In this document: positions 10,153 to 21,124 of the stretch, in pieces
How positions within the stretch are numbered: the first letter of the stretch is position 1
Layout of the letters: every line of letters starts with the position of its first letter
Origin: Ascarosepion bandense
Lineage: Eukaryota > Mollusca > Cephalopoda > Sepiida > Sepiidae
Direction of reading: 5' to 3'
DNA: 64,000 bases
NCBI GenBank assembly: GCA_037127315.1
Contig: JBBBDQ010001275.1
Coordinates: 533,501-597,500 of the forward strand
Notes under the pieces: model-generated
What the model saw: only the letters and a program-made list of their open reading frames with translations
What the model was told of the DNA's origin: nothing
Databases searched by the model: none
Program-made: the position numbers and the translations under genes

Positions 10153-10295
10153 AGGTTACTCCTTTCTCTAAATCCTCGTAGTATCCCACAATGCATATCT
10201 GATGCAGTAACATAGGATGGAACTTGTCAAAGGCCTGAATTTCTTTCAAGCGACAATAGATAAGGTCTAAGTCTTCTCCGGTCCTGTCTCCAGGC
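10153..10295 (-). CDS. RAPGEF4: Internal exon of EPAC2/RAPGEF4-like cAMP-activated Rap GEF (cNBD-A)
   Basis: The minus strand shows 'ttctacttacag', then the exon, then 'gtaagt', so both splice sites are consensus. The 143-bp exon holds 47 whole codons plus one base at each end. It encodes [10 protein letters not shown], then [30 protein letters not shown]. From knowledge of the family, this closely matches the start of the first cyclic-nucleotide-binding domain of vertebrate EPAC2 (RAPGEF4), including the 'FHPxLLHQIC' and 'GYYExLEKG' words and the same segment length. EPAC proteins are cytosolic and membrane-associated exchange factors that load Rap GTPases with GTP when cAMP binds. The trailing T fits a split Leu codon, as expected before the family's 'LFRQGD'. 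The closely related EPAC1 (RAPGEF3) lacks this first domain. Codon use and lack of stops contrast with the decayed repeats around it. I did not find neighbouring exons, so the introns must be long. Confidence 0.9.
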
Positions 10296-10780
10296 CTGTA
10301 AGTAGAAAAGAAAAAAATGAACAAAACCTGAGGCAATTTTTAAAAAAGACTTTCTCAAAAACAAAACTGACAGACTAAAAATGAGAGAAAAGTGAGTTTT
10401 GGAAATGCATTATGAGATTTGAAAGTTTAGAAGCAAAATTGTCATTCAGACATTTAATGATTTGGATGACCTACTGACAACAAAATTGATTGTAGAGTTT
10501 TATAATTTGCTTGAAAAATTGTTTATATTAGGTGTATAGGTAGGTTTTGTCCATGAACAGACATGAAATCAAGCTCTTCTACCATTCTGAAGATGAGACT
10601 TTGATCTTGAAATATTTATGAATAATAATTAGGTAATACACAACACCTTCTTTACCTTCCTTTATTTTATTAAACGCATTGTGATAGCCTTCAAATACCT
10701 ACCCATAGAAAAATGACTGGATGAAGATGTCATATAAAAAGTAGCTTAAGAACATAAGACATTTCATAATAATAGGTGCA
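10296..10780. other. Intronic sequence, no recognisable element
   Basis: AT-rich intron upstream (minus strand) of the EPAC exon. Its last bases form a pyrimidine-rich acceptor tract (cttttctacttacag). Confidence 0.5.
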
Positions 10781-11085
10781 TTATAGTGCAATAGATATCA
10801 AATCGAAAAGAGAAATCGGTGAGCCGAGTTCAAATTCCAGTTCAATTCATTGCCTTCACTTACATGCAAATGCTATTGAGAAAGATGTTAATCCATCTCT
10901 TAATTATTCCAACTATGGGTTAAATAACAAAACAGATTGGTTTCTATAGTCTTGATCGGCAACCAGCTAACTGCAGAAAGTAATAGCAACCTAGTGTGTA
11001 AAAATTTGCCGAGTCAGTCATGTCGCTTTTGAGACATGATCGTTCAAACATGTATCACATATGGCACTTCACTGACTGATTGATA
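10781..11085 (+). mobile_element. Near full-length tRNA-derived SINE
   Basis: The head 'tgcaatagatatcaaatcg' and the B-box-like 'gagttcaaattcc' are followed by the body words 'tgggttaaataaca', 'ggcaaccagctaactg' and the end 'atcacatatggcacttcact'. It is the most complete plus-strand copy in the left half of the window and about 300 bp long. It is moderately diverged, hence old. Confidence 0.85.
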
Positions 11086-11519
11086 AAACATATCACACTG
11101 TTCAAATACAAAAAAATGCTTCTTTATATTCTGTTACGCTAACTACTGTCCATAAAACTTTTTCTGAAACCTTGAATTAATTGAATGAGTCCTATCCTTA
11201 CCTGCTATTAATCCAAGAGAAAACTTGTCATCCATTACTGACAAAAATGAATATGAAAATGGGTAGTTGGTTGATTTTGTTTAGTGGCATATCAATTTCT
11301 GTAGGTTATTTAATGATGAAATCTCATTTTATGGCTTCAAGTAAATATATTTTAAATGCAATTGCATGCATTCTACTAGAGATAAAATGGATTGTTGGTC
11401 ATTTTACAATAAATACGTATTGTTCATATGTTTAAAATAAAAATGTATGGCTGGTATTTTTACTATAAAAATATATTTTTATACTTTCATAGCATTAGAT
11501 TTTTGTTTGAGGGGTCACT

Positions 11520-11670
11520 ATTGCTCATACCTGGGACTATAACAAATGCAACAACACTGGCTCAGGGTGAAACTTAGAACAATAGCAATCAAGAGGTGGT
11601 TCCATACTCTTGAAAGCCTCTAAAATTCTGATTAGAGGCCTTGACACCAGATGTAGTTTATCATTATACT
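11520..11670 (+). repeat. Dispersed repeat, family C
   Basis: Words 'cctgggac', 'aagaggtggttccat' and 'agatgtagtttat' are shared with 28600-28745 (+) and, inverted and partial, 58125-58235. It is a non-coding interspersed repeat that I cannot classify. Confidence 0.65.
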
Positions 11671-12039
11671 AAAGACTATATATGAGAATGGAAATCAATA
11701 TTTGAACAAAGATGATGTCTTGGCAGTAGTAAAAATTGTGACATGTTGAAGTTGAAAGAGGAGAAAAGTTAACAAAAAATCATTGGTTGAAAGACTAATG
11801 AAGATTATTGAATATGAAGGAATATATATCATAAATAATTTAATCTAAAAAATAAAGTGTTCTTGCATCTCTGTACATCAAACAAATGCTTCATTTTAGA
11901 ATTCCCTGTGGTTTCACAGATCAGTATACACCTAAGGAAGGCTGGAGGGTACAATGTCCAAAACATTGTGAAAGCGACAATAAAGAAATAGAAAATTGTT
12001 CACATATAAATAATTTATATAATGTTAACATCTAATCCC

Positions 12040-12290
12040 AGAAATTAAAATAAATAAAAACAAGATGAGGACAATAATCCAAATATAAATGTTGTAAATA
12101 ATGATTACTCCTGATTCCAGAAATTCAGATAGAAATGAAAAGATGAAGACAATAGTTCAAATATAAATGTTGAAAATAACGATTACTCCTGATTCCAGAA
12201 ATTCAGACAGAAATAAAAAGATGAAGACAATAGTTGAAATATAATTATCGTAAATAATGATTGCTCCTCATTCCAGAAATTCAGACAAAA
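12040..12290. repeat. Tandem repeat, about 77-80 bp, 3 copies
   Basis: 'gattccagaaattcaga' recurs near 12113, 12190 and 12270. The unit is a shorter, diverged relative of the 98-bp satellite at 14930 and 21125 (shared 'agatgaagacaatagt' and 'aaataat'). Confidence 0.7.
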
Positions 12291-12294
12291 ATAA

Positions 12295-13165
12295 AAACCA
12301 GGTGCAGTGTATTGCTTTCAGAGAGACTTGCTCGGTCCATGCTGATAGGAGTCAGGAGAGACTGCCTGTGATGGTTGACAGCCGCATGTTTTTAGAAGGA
12401 TTAACATTTACAAGCAATTTCTTATCCAGCCTACTACAGAGTGGGTGTGCTTCTCAAGATCCACAGAAAGGTTATCTTTCTCTTCCTTGCCAGATTTCTT
12501 ACTGAGACCGTAGTAAATGGGGGTGTCATCAGTGTAGATGCCTACTTGGGATTTGATCGTGTCAAGGAGATCATTTATGATGATCAGAAAGAGTGTCAAG
12601 CCTAGAATAGAGCCCTGAGGGACACCCATGTTTGTGTGATAGGATACGGAGGCATGCCCATTCAAGACGACCTTCATTGTGCAATTTGATAGGAAAGATT
12701 GTATCAAACCAAACAAGCGTTCAGTGATACTATAACCCTGTAGCTTGCACAGATGGCCAGTGTGCCATACCCTATCAAACGCTTTCTAGATATCCAGAGC
12801 AGCAGCTCAAGCTTTGCTGGTTTTATCAAGGGCCTGGTATACGTACTTGGTGATGGTCGTTAGCATATTGGCAGTAGACCTGGCAAAGCGGAAGCCATAC
12901 TGTCTGTTTGAGAATAGTTTATGTGCTGTGAGATGTTGAACGATTTCAGCATTGATGATAGCCTCAAACACTTTGCAAAAAGTTGGTAGGAGACTGATAG
13001 GGTGATAATTAGAAGGGTCAGAGAGTTCCCCTGAGTTCTTAAATACAGGAACCACAGAAGAGAACTTCCAGCGGGCAGGAAAACAAGAAACAGAGTGGCC
13101 GTAATTATCGAGTTCAGAAAGGACAGAGGGAGGGTTCATTGGGGACATTTTTCAAGATGATTCAG
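12295..13165 (-). pseudogene. LINE family A reverse transcriptase core remnant
   Basis: Minus-strand frames cover the finger and palm regions. At 12807-13148: F-P-A-R-W-K, V-V-P-V-F-K-N, N-Y-H-P-I-S-L-L-P and R-Q-Y-G-F-R. At 12408-12716: G-V-P-Q-G-S-I-L-G and an active-site box reading Y-T-D-D (around 12525-12536). These are the ordered conserved blocks of a Jockey/CR1-like RT. A frameshift or deletion near 12720-12806 separates the frames, and the 3' end is missing past about 12300. The F/YADD box has T for A. Confidence 0.85.
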
Positions 13166-13399
13166 TGACAAACCCATTACTCTGCTATCAGTCTGAAGGA
13201 AAATGTTATAATAACCATAATGTCACGTTCATCAATATATTGAATATATTTTAGTGGAATTGCTAGTGATCTTAATGAAGCCATAATGAAATTAAATGAA
13301 GTAAGGTTGAACATTAAATCCATTGGTAAACTAACAGTCGGAATGGAAATATAATAATCATAAAAAAGATACTTGCATGAAAAGATAAAAGTTTACAGA

Positions 13400-14510
13400 A
13401 TTATTAGAGGAATATCGTGAGGATCAAAGATTGTTGGAGGAATTTTATGAGAAAGAAAGAATATCGTGAGGATCAAAGATTGTTGGAGGAATTTTGTGAG
13501 GATTAAAGAATATCGTGAGGATGAAAGATTGTCGGAGGAATTTTGTGAGGATTAAAGAATATCGTGAGGATCAAAGATTGTCGTAGGAATTTTGTGAGGA
13601 TTAAAGAATATCGTGAGGATCAAAGATTGTCGGAGGAATTTTGTGAGGATTAAAGAATATCGTGAGGATCAAAGATTGTCGGAGGAATTTTGTGAGGATT
13701 AAAGAATATCGTGAGGATCAAAGATTGTCGGAGGAATTTTGTGAGAATTAAAGAATATCGTAAGGATCAAAGATTGTCGGAGGAATTTTGTGAGGATTAA
13801 AGAATATCGTGAGGATCAAAGATTGTCGGAGGAATTTTGTGAGAATTAAAGAATATCGTGAGGATCAAAGATTGTCGGAGAAATTTTATGAGGATTAAAG
13901 AATATCGTGAGGATCAAAGATTGTCGGAGGAATTTTGTGAGGATTAAAGAATATCGTGAGGATCAAAGATTGTCGGAGGAATTTTGTGAGGATTAAAGAA
14001 TATCGTGAGGATCAAAGATTGTCGGAGGAATTTTGTGAGGATTAAAGAATATCGTGAGGATCAAAGATTGTTGGAGGAATTTTGTGAGGATTAAACAATA
14101 TCGTGAGGATCAAAGATTGTCGGAGGAATTTTGTGAGGATTAAAGAATATCATGAGGATGAAAGATTGTTGGAGGAATTTTGTGAGGATTAAAGAATATC
14201 GTGAGGATCAAAGATTGTCGGAGGAATTTTGTGAGGATTAAAGAATATCGTGAGGATCAAAGATTGTCGGAGGAATTTTGTGAGGATTAAAGAATATTGT
14301 GAGGATCAAAAATTGTCGGAGGAATTTTGTGAGGATTAAAGAATATCGTGAGGATCAAAGATTGTCGGAGGAATTTTGTGAGGATTAAAGAATATTGTGA
14401 GGATCAAAAATTGTCGGAGGAATTTTGTGAGGATTAAAGAATATTGTGAGGATCAAAGATTGTTGGAGGAATTTTGTGAGGATTAAAGAATACTGTGAGG
14501 ATCAAAAAAC
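13400..14510. repeat. 49-bp minisatellite, about 22 copies
   Basis: The unit begins 'gaatatcgtgaggatcaaag' and continues 'attgtcggaggaatttt' plus 'gtgaggattaaa'. The period is 49, measured between 13621 and 13670. Inside the array most copies differ by 0-3 bases. The edge copies are more diverged and the left edge has irregular units. A near-duplicate half-unit ('gtgaggat' twice per unit) shows the 49-mer arose from a shorter duplication. Confidence 0.95.
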
Positions 14511-14925
14511 TAAAATAAATAAATTTAGGGCTTAGGATTACTAATTAAGAGTTTGAAAGTTTTTCATTTTCTCACCATTGACAAATTCAGAATGTCAGTA
14601 TTTTTTTTCCTTCAAGCCCTTCAGTCACTCAAGAAAGGCACTACAAAATGGTGTAAGGGTTAACAAGCTTGGCTCACAAGATCAATTATGACTAGTGAGT
14701 TAGGTCCTCACTGGTTGCTACATACTTTCAGCCTTGTATCACACTTAATGTATGCTTAGTAAAATGGAATATAATTATAGAACTGAAAATCTTAATTATT
14801 TACATAATTTGTTCAGACGGTTCTTCTCATTTTTATTGCCTTATTCATGATGTTTCGACTTGTGTACTTTCCAACCTTCTACAGAAAAAGTCGGAGCATA
14901 CAATGGCAAGAACATTGTAAAAATG
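14511..14925. other. No clear feature; lead-in to the 98-bp satellite
   Basis: 14820-14925 includes 'gtcggagcatacaatggcaag', which resembles the sequence just left of the second satellite block (21110-21135). The same parent element may therefore underlie both blocks. Confidence 0.4.
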
Positions 14926-15710
14926 ACAAAAAAGATGATGACAACAGTCCGAACAATGTAAATAATGTAAATAATTACAAGACCTCATCTCAGAAATATA
15001 GACAGATGTTGAAAGTGAATATGTCGACAAAGATGAGGACAACAGTCGAAACAATATAAATAGTGTAAATAATTACAAAACCTCATCTCAGAAATATAGA
15101 CAGATATTGAAGAAGTGAATATGGCAACAAAGATAAGGACGATAGTCCGAACAATGTAAATGGCGTAAATAATCATAATATCTCATCGCAGAAATATAGA
15201 CAGATATTGAAGGTGAACATTTCAACAAAGATGAGGACAACAGTCTAAACAATGTAAATAGTATAAATAATTACAATATCTTAAGTCAGAAATATAGGCA
15301 GATATTGAAGGTGAATATGTCGACAAAGATGAGGACAACAATCCAAACAATGTAAACAGTGTAAATAATTACAATACCTCATCTCAGAAATATAGACAGA
15401 TGTTGAAGGTGAATATGGCAACAAAGATGAGGACAACAGTCCAAACAATGTAAATAGTGTAAATAATTACAATATCTCATCTCATAAATATAGACAGATA
15501 TTGAAGGTGAATATGGCGACAAAGATGAGGACAACAGTCCGAACAATGTAAATAGTGTAAATAATTACAATACCTCATCTCAGAAATATAGACAGATATT
15601 GAAGGTGAATATGTCGACAAAGATGAGGACAACAGTCCAAACAATGTAAATAGTGTAAATAATTACAATACCACTTCTCAGAAATATAGGCAGATATTAA
15701 AAATCTTAAA
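14926..15710. repeat. 98-bp satellite block 1, about 8 copies
   Basis: The unit is 98 bp ('gaatatgtcgacaaagatga', 'aacaatgtaaatagtgtaaa', 'cctcatctcagaaatataga'), with starts near 15018, 15117, 15214, 15312, 15410, 15507 and 15606. The same unit forms block 2 at 21125-21780, in the same orientation. Confidence 0.95.
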
Positions 15711-16300
15711 ACTGATGTCTTTCTTTTAATAAACCTCAACAGTTACATGATTGCAAATTCTAAATATTCTATTTTAATCAACCTCTAAAGTTATATGATT
15801 AAAATTTTAATTTTTTACTTTTCTTTACACCTTGTATTCACAGGAAAGCACTTTCTCATTAAATATTTGTGTAAGAAGACAGTCTTCAAGCGATTTATTT
15901 AAAACTTTTGATTTTTCAGCCTTAAAAGCTTTTGATTGAGATATGAATTTTCATTCAATTTTTATAATTTGGAACTGGGGTAACTTTTTTATGCAAGAAA
16001 GTAAAACATTTCTTTGGATACATCTCATCAACTATTCTACAGAGGTTAATAAAAGCAACAATTGTCTGAAGATTTTCCACTTACATGTCGAAAGTTTTAG
16101 CATACCACTCAGATGAGTGGGATGTTTAATGAATCACTTTGCAAAAATAGAAAATGTAATTTCTGCTCAATTTCTTTAAAGAAAACTGATATAAGATAGA
16201 TTTCTCTGAGTATAACAATAATTTCAAACATATTTAATGGAGGTCACTAACAACTTTCTCTCTTTCTCTCAATTTTTTTACAAAGATATTTCTGCTTCTG
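15711..16300. other. No recognisable feature
   Basis: AT-rich sequence between the satellite and the LINE copy. I see nothing supportable. Confidence 0.5.
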
Positions 16301-16309
16301 CCACACAGC

Positions 16310-16802
16310 AAACAAAATTGTTTGAATGTGAGTGTTTCCAAAGGCTCTATCCTAGGTGCTAGATCATTTATGACCTTCATCAATGATATTCCTGATGTAA
16401 TCAGTTCCCAAGTTGGTCTCTTTGCAGACAGTGCCATCATTTGCTCCCTTTTCAAGAGGAAATCTGCCAAGGCTGACAAAGTAAACCTGACTGATATTCT
16501 TCGAAAGAATTTCCAATGTGTTTTTGAATAGTGTAAGAAATGGTTTGTAAATTTTAATGCCTCCAAAACAATACTGCTCTCCTTTAACTATCATTGAGAA
16601 AATTTCTCATTCAACATCAGCACTGATGACGCTCATCTCCAACAGAACAACAGACTGCAATTCTTTGGCCTCACTCTCTCAACCAATCTCAAACTGAATG
16701 ACCATATTGAATCTATAGATGCATCTACTGCTAGGAAGGTTGAGTCACTGTGTCTGATCAAAACGTTTTTCTTGTCAGAATCCATTTTGCACATTTATAA
16801 AT
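16310..16802 (+). pseudogene. LINE family A, RT palm and thumb (5' half of a split copy)
   Basis: Plus-strand frames read K-G-S-I-L-G-A-R-S-F-M-T-F-I-N-D-I-P, F-A-D-S-A-I (active-site box F-A-D-D with D to S), C-K-K-W-F-V-N-F-N-A-S-K-T and S-E-S-I-L-H-I-Y-K-S-T. The reading frame is interrupted by single stops. At 16802 a retroposon is inserted and the LINE resumes at about 17545. Confidence 0.85.
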
Positions 16803-17545
16803 CTACTAGCAGTATAGCCCGGCATTGCTCGGGTATAAAGAAAGCTTTAAAACTAATCTATGGTATCCGGAGCTCAGACTGTTTGGATGTTGGCATGAAA
16901 GACTAAAAAGCAATAGTTGTTTCCAGTTAAAGCGAAACCGTAGACTGAAAGAAAAATGAATGGATGTAAGTCAAATTTTGATTTCCTGGTATCGATATCA
17001 AATAAGATTTTTTCATTGTAAACTGAATTTTGAAGGCTAAATAAGTCCTTCGAGTAAATGGTATCATGGCTGAGACTAAGAACTACAATTATACCAACTT
17101 AGAGCCAAACACAAAGCAAAATCTAAAATAAAAAGGCTGAAAAAATTACAGACATACAGGCTGATAGATAAACAAACACACACACAAACATCTTGCCTTA
17201 TATATATATATATATATTATTGATTTTCTGCACTATTGTAAGAACTGCAACCTTGAAACTTCTGAATAACATTTCTTATGTCTTTTTCTGTGAGTGTATC
17301 AAATTTGATTAAAATCGGACCACTACTTCTATAACCCGATTTTTTCGATAATCGATTTTCAATATTTATCGGGGGTAACTCGACACAAAACCTAGCTAAG
17401 AACACTTGCAGACACTTATAGTACAACTGTGTGAATTTTCAAGAAAATCTGTTCAGCCATTTCAGAGTCTATAGGTAACGGACACACACACAGAGACACA
17501 CAAAGTTCCATTTATAAATAAGTTTAGATTTAGATAGATAGATTT
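16803..17545 (+). mobile_element. Retroposon family R, full-length, inserted in a LINE
   Basis: It starts 'tagcagtatagcccggcatt' (a GC-rich hairpin CCCGG...TCGGG) and ends 'ttccatttataaataagttt' followed by an AGAT-type short repeat. Other copies are 44757-45260, 47795-47976 (3' part), 52382-52672 (5' part) and 58805-59520. It holds no long open frame. A simple-repeat 3' end is reminiscent of RTE-class retroposons, but the class is not established. A (TA)n sits at 17199-17218. Confidence 0.75.
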
Positions 17546-18095
17546 AGATCATTCATGCATGCATTGAATACTATTGCTATATCTGGTCAGGTACTCCTGC
17601 TCTTCATCTCAATGTTCTTGACAAAATTCAAAAGAGGATCTGCAATGTAATCAACCCCAACTTGGCAGCCCATCATCACTTACTTTCTCATTGAGATGAC
17701 ATGGCTTTCCTCTGTCTGTTCTACAAGAATTTTTATGCCAACGTCTCTGACAAGATTCATTCTCTGGTGCCCCGATCACATGTATTTATGCATGCTAGGA
17801 AACTAACATCTAAGTCTCAACCTTTTACTAGCCAAATAGTTAAATGCAACTGCATTTTCCAACAGTTTCTTTTCTCACACTTCCACTCTCTGAAATTCCC
17901 TCTTGTTTGCTTGCTTTCCTGATAGCTATAATCTTCAAAAGTTTTAATGCAATGTCAATCTTTTATCTCTTTGATTCTATCCATCTCTTATCCTTTCTTT
18001 GACACCCCCTGTACCTTGTTTTGTCTCTCACTGTAACACCCTATGCACCAGTAGCAGCCCTGCCTGTCTTGGAGTAAAATAATAATAAAAATTTC
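17546..18095 (+). pseudogene. LINE family A, 3' half of the split copy and 3' tail
   Basis: It resumes with the 'cattgaatactattgc' word, passes through the C-terminal coding region, and ends with the family tail 'ccagtagcagccctgcctgt...ggagtaaaataataa'. Together with 16310-16802 it is a single LINE copy split by the family R insertion. Confidence 0.8.
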
Positions 18096-18099
18096 AATT

Positions 18100-18335
18100 T
18101 GACATCAGTCAGTTGTGCCATATGTGATACACGATTTGGGTGATCATGTCTGAAAAGAAACATGACTGACTGGTCAGAAGATTATCCTGGAGTAGGTAAT
18201 GGATTAATACCTTTTTCGAAGGGTATTTGTGTGTAAGTGAACGCAAGGAATTCAACTGGAATTTGAACACGTCCCCCTGATTTCTCATTCTGAGTCGATA
18301 TCCACTGCACCACCATGCACATCCTAATTTGACAT
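18100..18335 (-). mobile_element. tRNA-derived SINE, minus strand, internally deleted
   Basis: From the SINE end ('agttgtgccatatgtgatac') through a shortened body to the head ('gtcgatatccactgcaccac'). The 'ggacagattgggttctatag' section is missing. Confidence 0.85.
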
Positions 18336-18549
18336 AAGTTTCTTTATTTTTTTTTAAACCCATATCCTGCTGGCATCAGTTTAAACTGACACCTTCTTGT
18401 TTACCTTATATCTAAATTATAATTCTAAACTGTAATCTTTGAAAGTGAAAATTCCTCTCAAATATGTTGGAAAATTTCAAATTTTTTTTTTATCTGCACA
18501 CAGGAAAATATCAACCTGAGGCAAAATAGTCCCAATATATAGGTAAAAA

Positions 18550-18848
18550 GATATGCCTTGTGGTGCAGTGGATATCAGCTCAGGACAAGAAATCGAGGAG
18601 CCAAGTTCAAATTCCAGTTAAATTTGTTGCATTTACTTACATATAAATACCCCTGGGAAAGGTATTAATCTGTCACTTCTCCCTTCAACTATGGGTTAAA
18701 TAGCAGGATAGATTGGGTTCTATAGTCTTGGTTGGCTACAGAAAGTAATGGCAATTTACTCTTGGAAAGTCTTCTGCTCAGTCAGTCATGTCTTTTTCAG
18801 ACCTGATCGCCCGAGCGTGTATCACATATGGCACTTAACTGACTGATA
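18550..18848 (+). mobile_element. tRNA-derived SINE, near full length
   Basis: The head 'ggtgcagtggatatcagctc' and the B box 'agttcaaattcc' are followed by the body 'aggatagattgggttctata' and the end 'atcacatatggcacttaact'. It forms a loose inverted pair with the SINE at 18100-18335. Confidence 0.9.
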
Positions 18849-19017
18849 GAGAAAAAATAAGGCATCAGCACAAATCGATACTTTTTTTATCAAATACCTA
18901 AATTATATTTACTTTATTTAATTGCGGACAATTGTCCTTGTTGTTATCTGAAAGTTTTGGCTGTTGTGTTCTTCATATTGAAACAGTTTTATGTTGATTC
19001 AGGTAACGTACAAGGAA

Positions 19018-19600
19018 TCTTTTTTTTTTTTAATTATTTCACTCCAAACAAGATGGGACTGCAAATCATGTACAGGAGGATTTTAGTTAGAGAAAAGAAT
19101 GGGTACAGGGGTTATTGAAGAAATCATAAAAGATGAATGGAATTCAAGAAGAAAAAACATAGCAATTGATATTACATTTTAATTTCTGGAGATTGCAGAA
19201 AACAAGTAAATGGAAGGGTGTTCTACAGTTGGAAAGTGTGAGAAAAGAAACTATTGTAGTAGAAGTGAGATTCATTGAAGAATTTCAACAATAAAAGGGT
19301 GTGACCTAGATGCCAATCTAACAGGACACTTAATTTCACATGATTGACAGACCAGAAAAAGAAGTTCGCCAGAGCAGGTGCCAGGAAATTGATGGTAGAT
19401 ATAGCAACAGTATTCAATGCATGGGGGAATGGTCGAGCTAAAAATGTGCAAAATGGATTCTGATGATAAAAAATTTCTGACCCAACTGTCCTAGCAGCAG
19501 ATGCATCTATAGATTCAATGTAGTCATTCCATTTAAAGTCAGTTGAGAAAGCGAGGCCGAGGAGGCACAGTATGTGGTTCTCTAGAACACTTCCAAAGTG
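19018..19600 (-). pseudogene. LINE family A, 3' end and RT C-terminus, minus strand
   Basis: It begins with the A/T tail and 'atttcactccaaacaagatg' (reverse of the family tail), then the reverse of the C-terminal region ('attcaatgcatggg', 'atgcatctatagattcaatg', 'gaggccgaggaggcac'). Many stops are present. Confidence 0.75.
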
Positions 19601-19620
19601 AACATCTTATTTAATGCAAA

Positions 19621-19797
19621 CATGTTACGGAAATTAATGAATTTTAACGAAACTTGGTTATAAACAACTGACAATTTGAAATGATTTGTTTGGAACATTA
19701 TTTTTGATCGATACTCATATTTAAGTAGATATTCTGTTTATAATCAAACAGTATTGTATATTTATTTCTACCGGCCTGATTATTGATGATAATCATC
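19621..19797 (+). repeat. Partial arm of the palindromic element, family P
   Basis: Single arm with 'acgaaacttggttataaaca' and 'accggcctgattatt', immediately left of a complete palindromic copy. Confidence 0.8.
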
Positions 19798-20258
19798 ATG
19801 TTACGGAAATTAACGAAGATTTAACGAAACTTGGTTATAAACAACTGACAATTTGAAATGAATTGTTTGAACATTATTTTTTATTGATACTCGTATTTAA
19901 GTAGATATTCTGCTTTTTAATTAAACAGAATTATATATTTATATCTACCGGCCTGATTATTTACAATAAATTTTTATTACGAAAATGTGTGTCATTTGAC
20001 AGGATTTGAACCTGCGACCCCTATCTACATAGGAGAAATCAAATGATTACAAAACAGATCAAATGGTAGTTTCCCCTATGTAGATAGGGGTCGCAGGTTC
20101 AAATCCTGCCAAATGACACACATTTTCATAATAAAAATTTATCCTAAATAATCAGGCCAGTAGATATAAATATATAATTCTGTTTAATTAAAAAGCAGAA
20201 TATCTACTTAAATACGAGTATCGATAAAAACTAATGTTCAAACAATTCATTTCAACTT
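19798..20258. mobile_element. Palindromic foldback element (family P) with a tRNA-like T-arm in each arm
   Basis: Arms of about 180 bp (19853-20033 and 20073-20255) are near-perfect reverse complements around a 40-bp centre. Each arm carries a perfect T-arm stem-loop (GCAGG-TTCAAAT-CCTGC) with a B-box match GGTTCAAATCC, followed by an acceptor-like 'caaatgacacac'. Other copies, without the tRNA-like centre, are 31492-31683 and 60820-61040. The structure fits a non-autonomous foldback or MITE that captured a tRNA-derived segment, or a SINE-like unit arranged head to head. It has no coding capacity. Confidence 0.75.
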
Positions 20259-20364
20259 TATTTAATCTATAAAAATAGATGGTTGTCATTCAACTGCCCA
20301 TTATAGGGATATGTCATCAAGTTCTTATTTGAGTACTGCTCAGTTATTGCTTGCGCTATTTCCA

Positions 20365-20432
20365 CACTGCCAAGCCCAGGGATTGAACTCACCAAATTCA
20401 CAAACCAACACGTTAATCCACCAGGCAAGTTT
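20365..20432 (-). mobile_element. tRNA-like SINE head, minus strand
   Basis: The reverse complement reads 'gcctggtggattaacgtgtt' and then 'gagttcaatccc', i.e. A-box-like and B-box-like words at tRNA spacing. It belongs to a different SINE from the main family. Confidence 0.55.
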
Positions 20433-20884
20433 CCTGTGGATAAAAGTCAGAAAATTTCCAGGTTTTTATGTGAAATTAAGAAAAGATGAACTTTAAACAA
20501 AATTGCCACAATATATGGAAAAAGAAAATGTGTCAATATAAATTGGCACTTTTTTATATACAAGATATAAATATATATTATAATTTCAGAAAGTCAAAAT
20601 ATCATCATAATCTTTGAGAGTTTCAAAGTTTTTATATGAAAACAGCTTGTCTATATTTCTGAGATGAGGATTTACTGTTCAGACTGTTGTCATCATTTTA
20701 TTGTCATATTTATACATTCCTGCCATTGTACACACTGATCTTTTTCAGATGATCAGAGTTGAACTGAACCTTCTTTATTTCAATCACTGGAGTAGATTGT
20801 TCCTGTTCCGAAAATTATGCTATTTCCAAATGTTTTAGTTATCTCCATTTAACACAACTCTCTAAGTTTTTGCTCGCCTCAAAG

Positions 20885-20990
20885 AAATGGTCCAGTGGAT
20901 AAAAGCATTGGCTAGATCTAGTGACTTGACCTAAAGAGTTGTGAATTCAATACCTGGTGAGAGCAGTGGCAAAAAAAAAAAAAAACTTAG
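20885..20990 (+). mobile_element. tRNA-derived SINE head with poly(A)
   Basis: 'atggtccagtggataaaagc' (A-box region) and 'gtgaattcaatacctgg' (B-box region) are followed by an A14 run near 20972-20986. It is short, with no body recognised. Confidence 0.6.
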
Positions 20991-21124
20991 AGAGTTGAGT
21001 TAAATGAAAATAACTGAAACATCCAGAAGTGACATGACTCATGGAACGAGAACGATCAACCCCAGTGATCAAAATAAAGGGCTTTGTGCAAAATTCAAAT
21101 TACCTGAAGAAAGTCAAAGCATAC

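Noticed and set aside
13400..14510. CRISPR-like regular repeats
   Set aside because: Units are contiguous with no unique spacers and the genome is eukaryotic.
16234..16594. Minus-strand open frames of 110 and 76 codons
   Set aside because: They are antisense to the LINE reverse transcriptase remnant and have no features of their own.
18109..18363. 84-codon minus-strand open frame
   Set aside because: It lies almost entirely within a SINE.
20073..20125. Functional tRNA gene around the T-arm at about 20090
   Set aside because: The T-arm is perfect, but there is no matching 5' acceptor strand, D-arm or anticodon arm at proper spacing, and it is part of a palindromic repeat.
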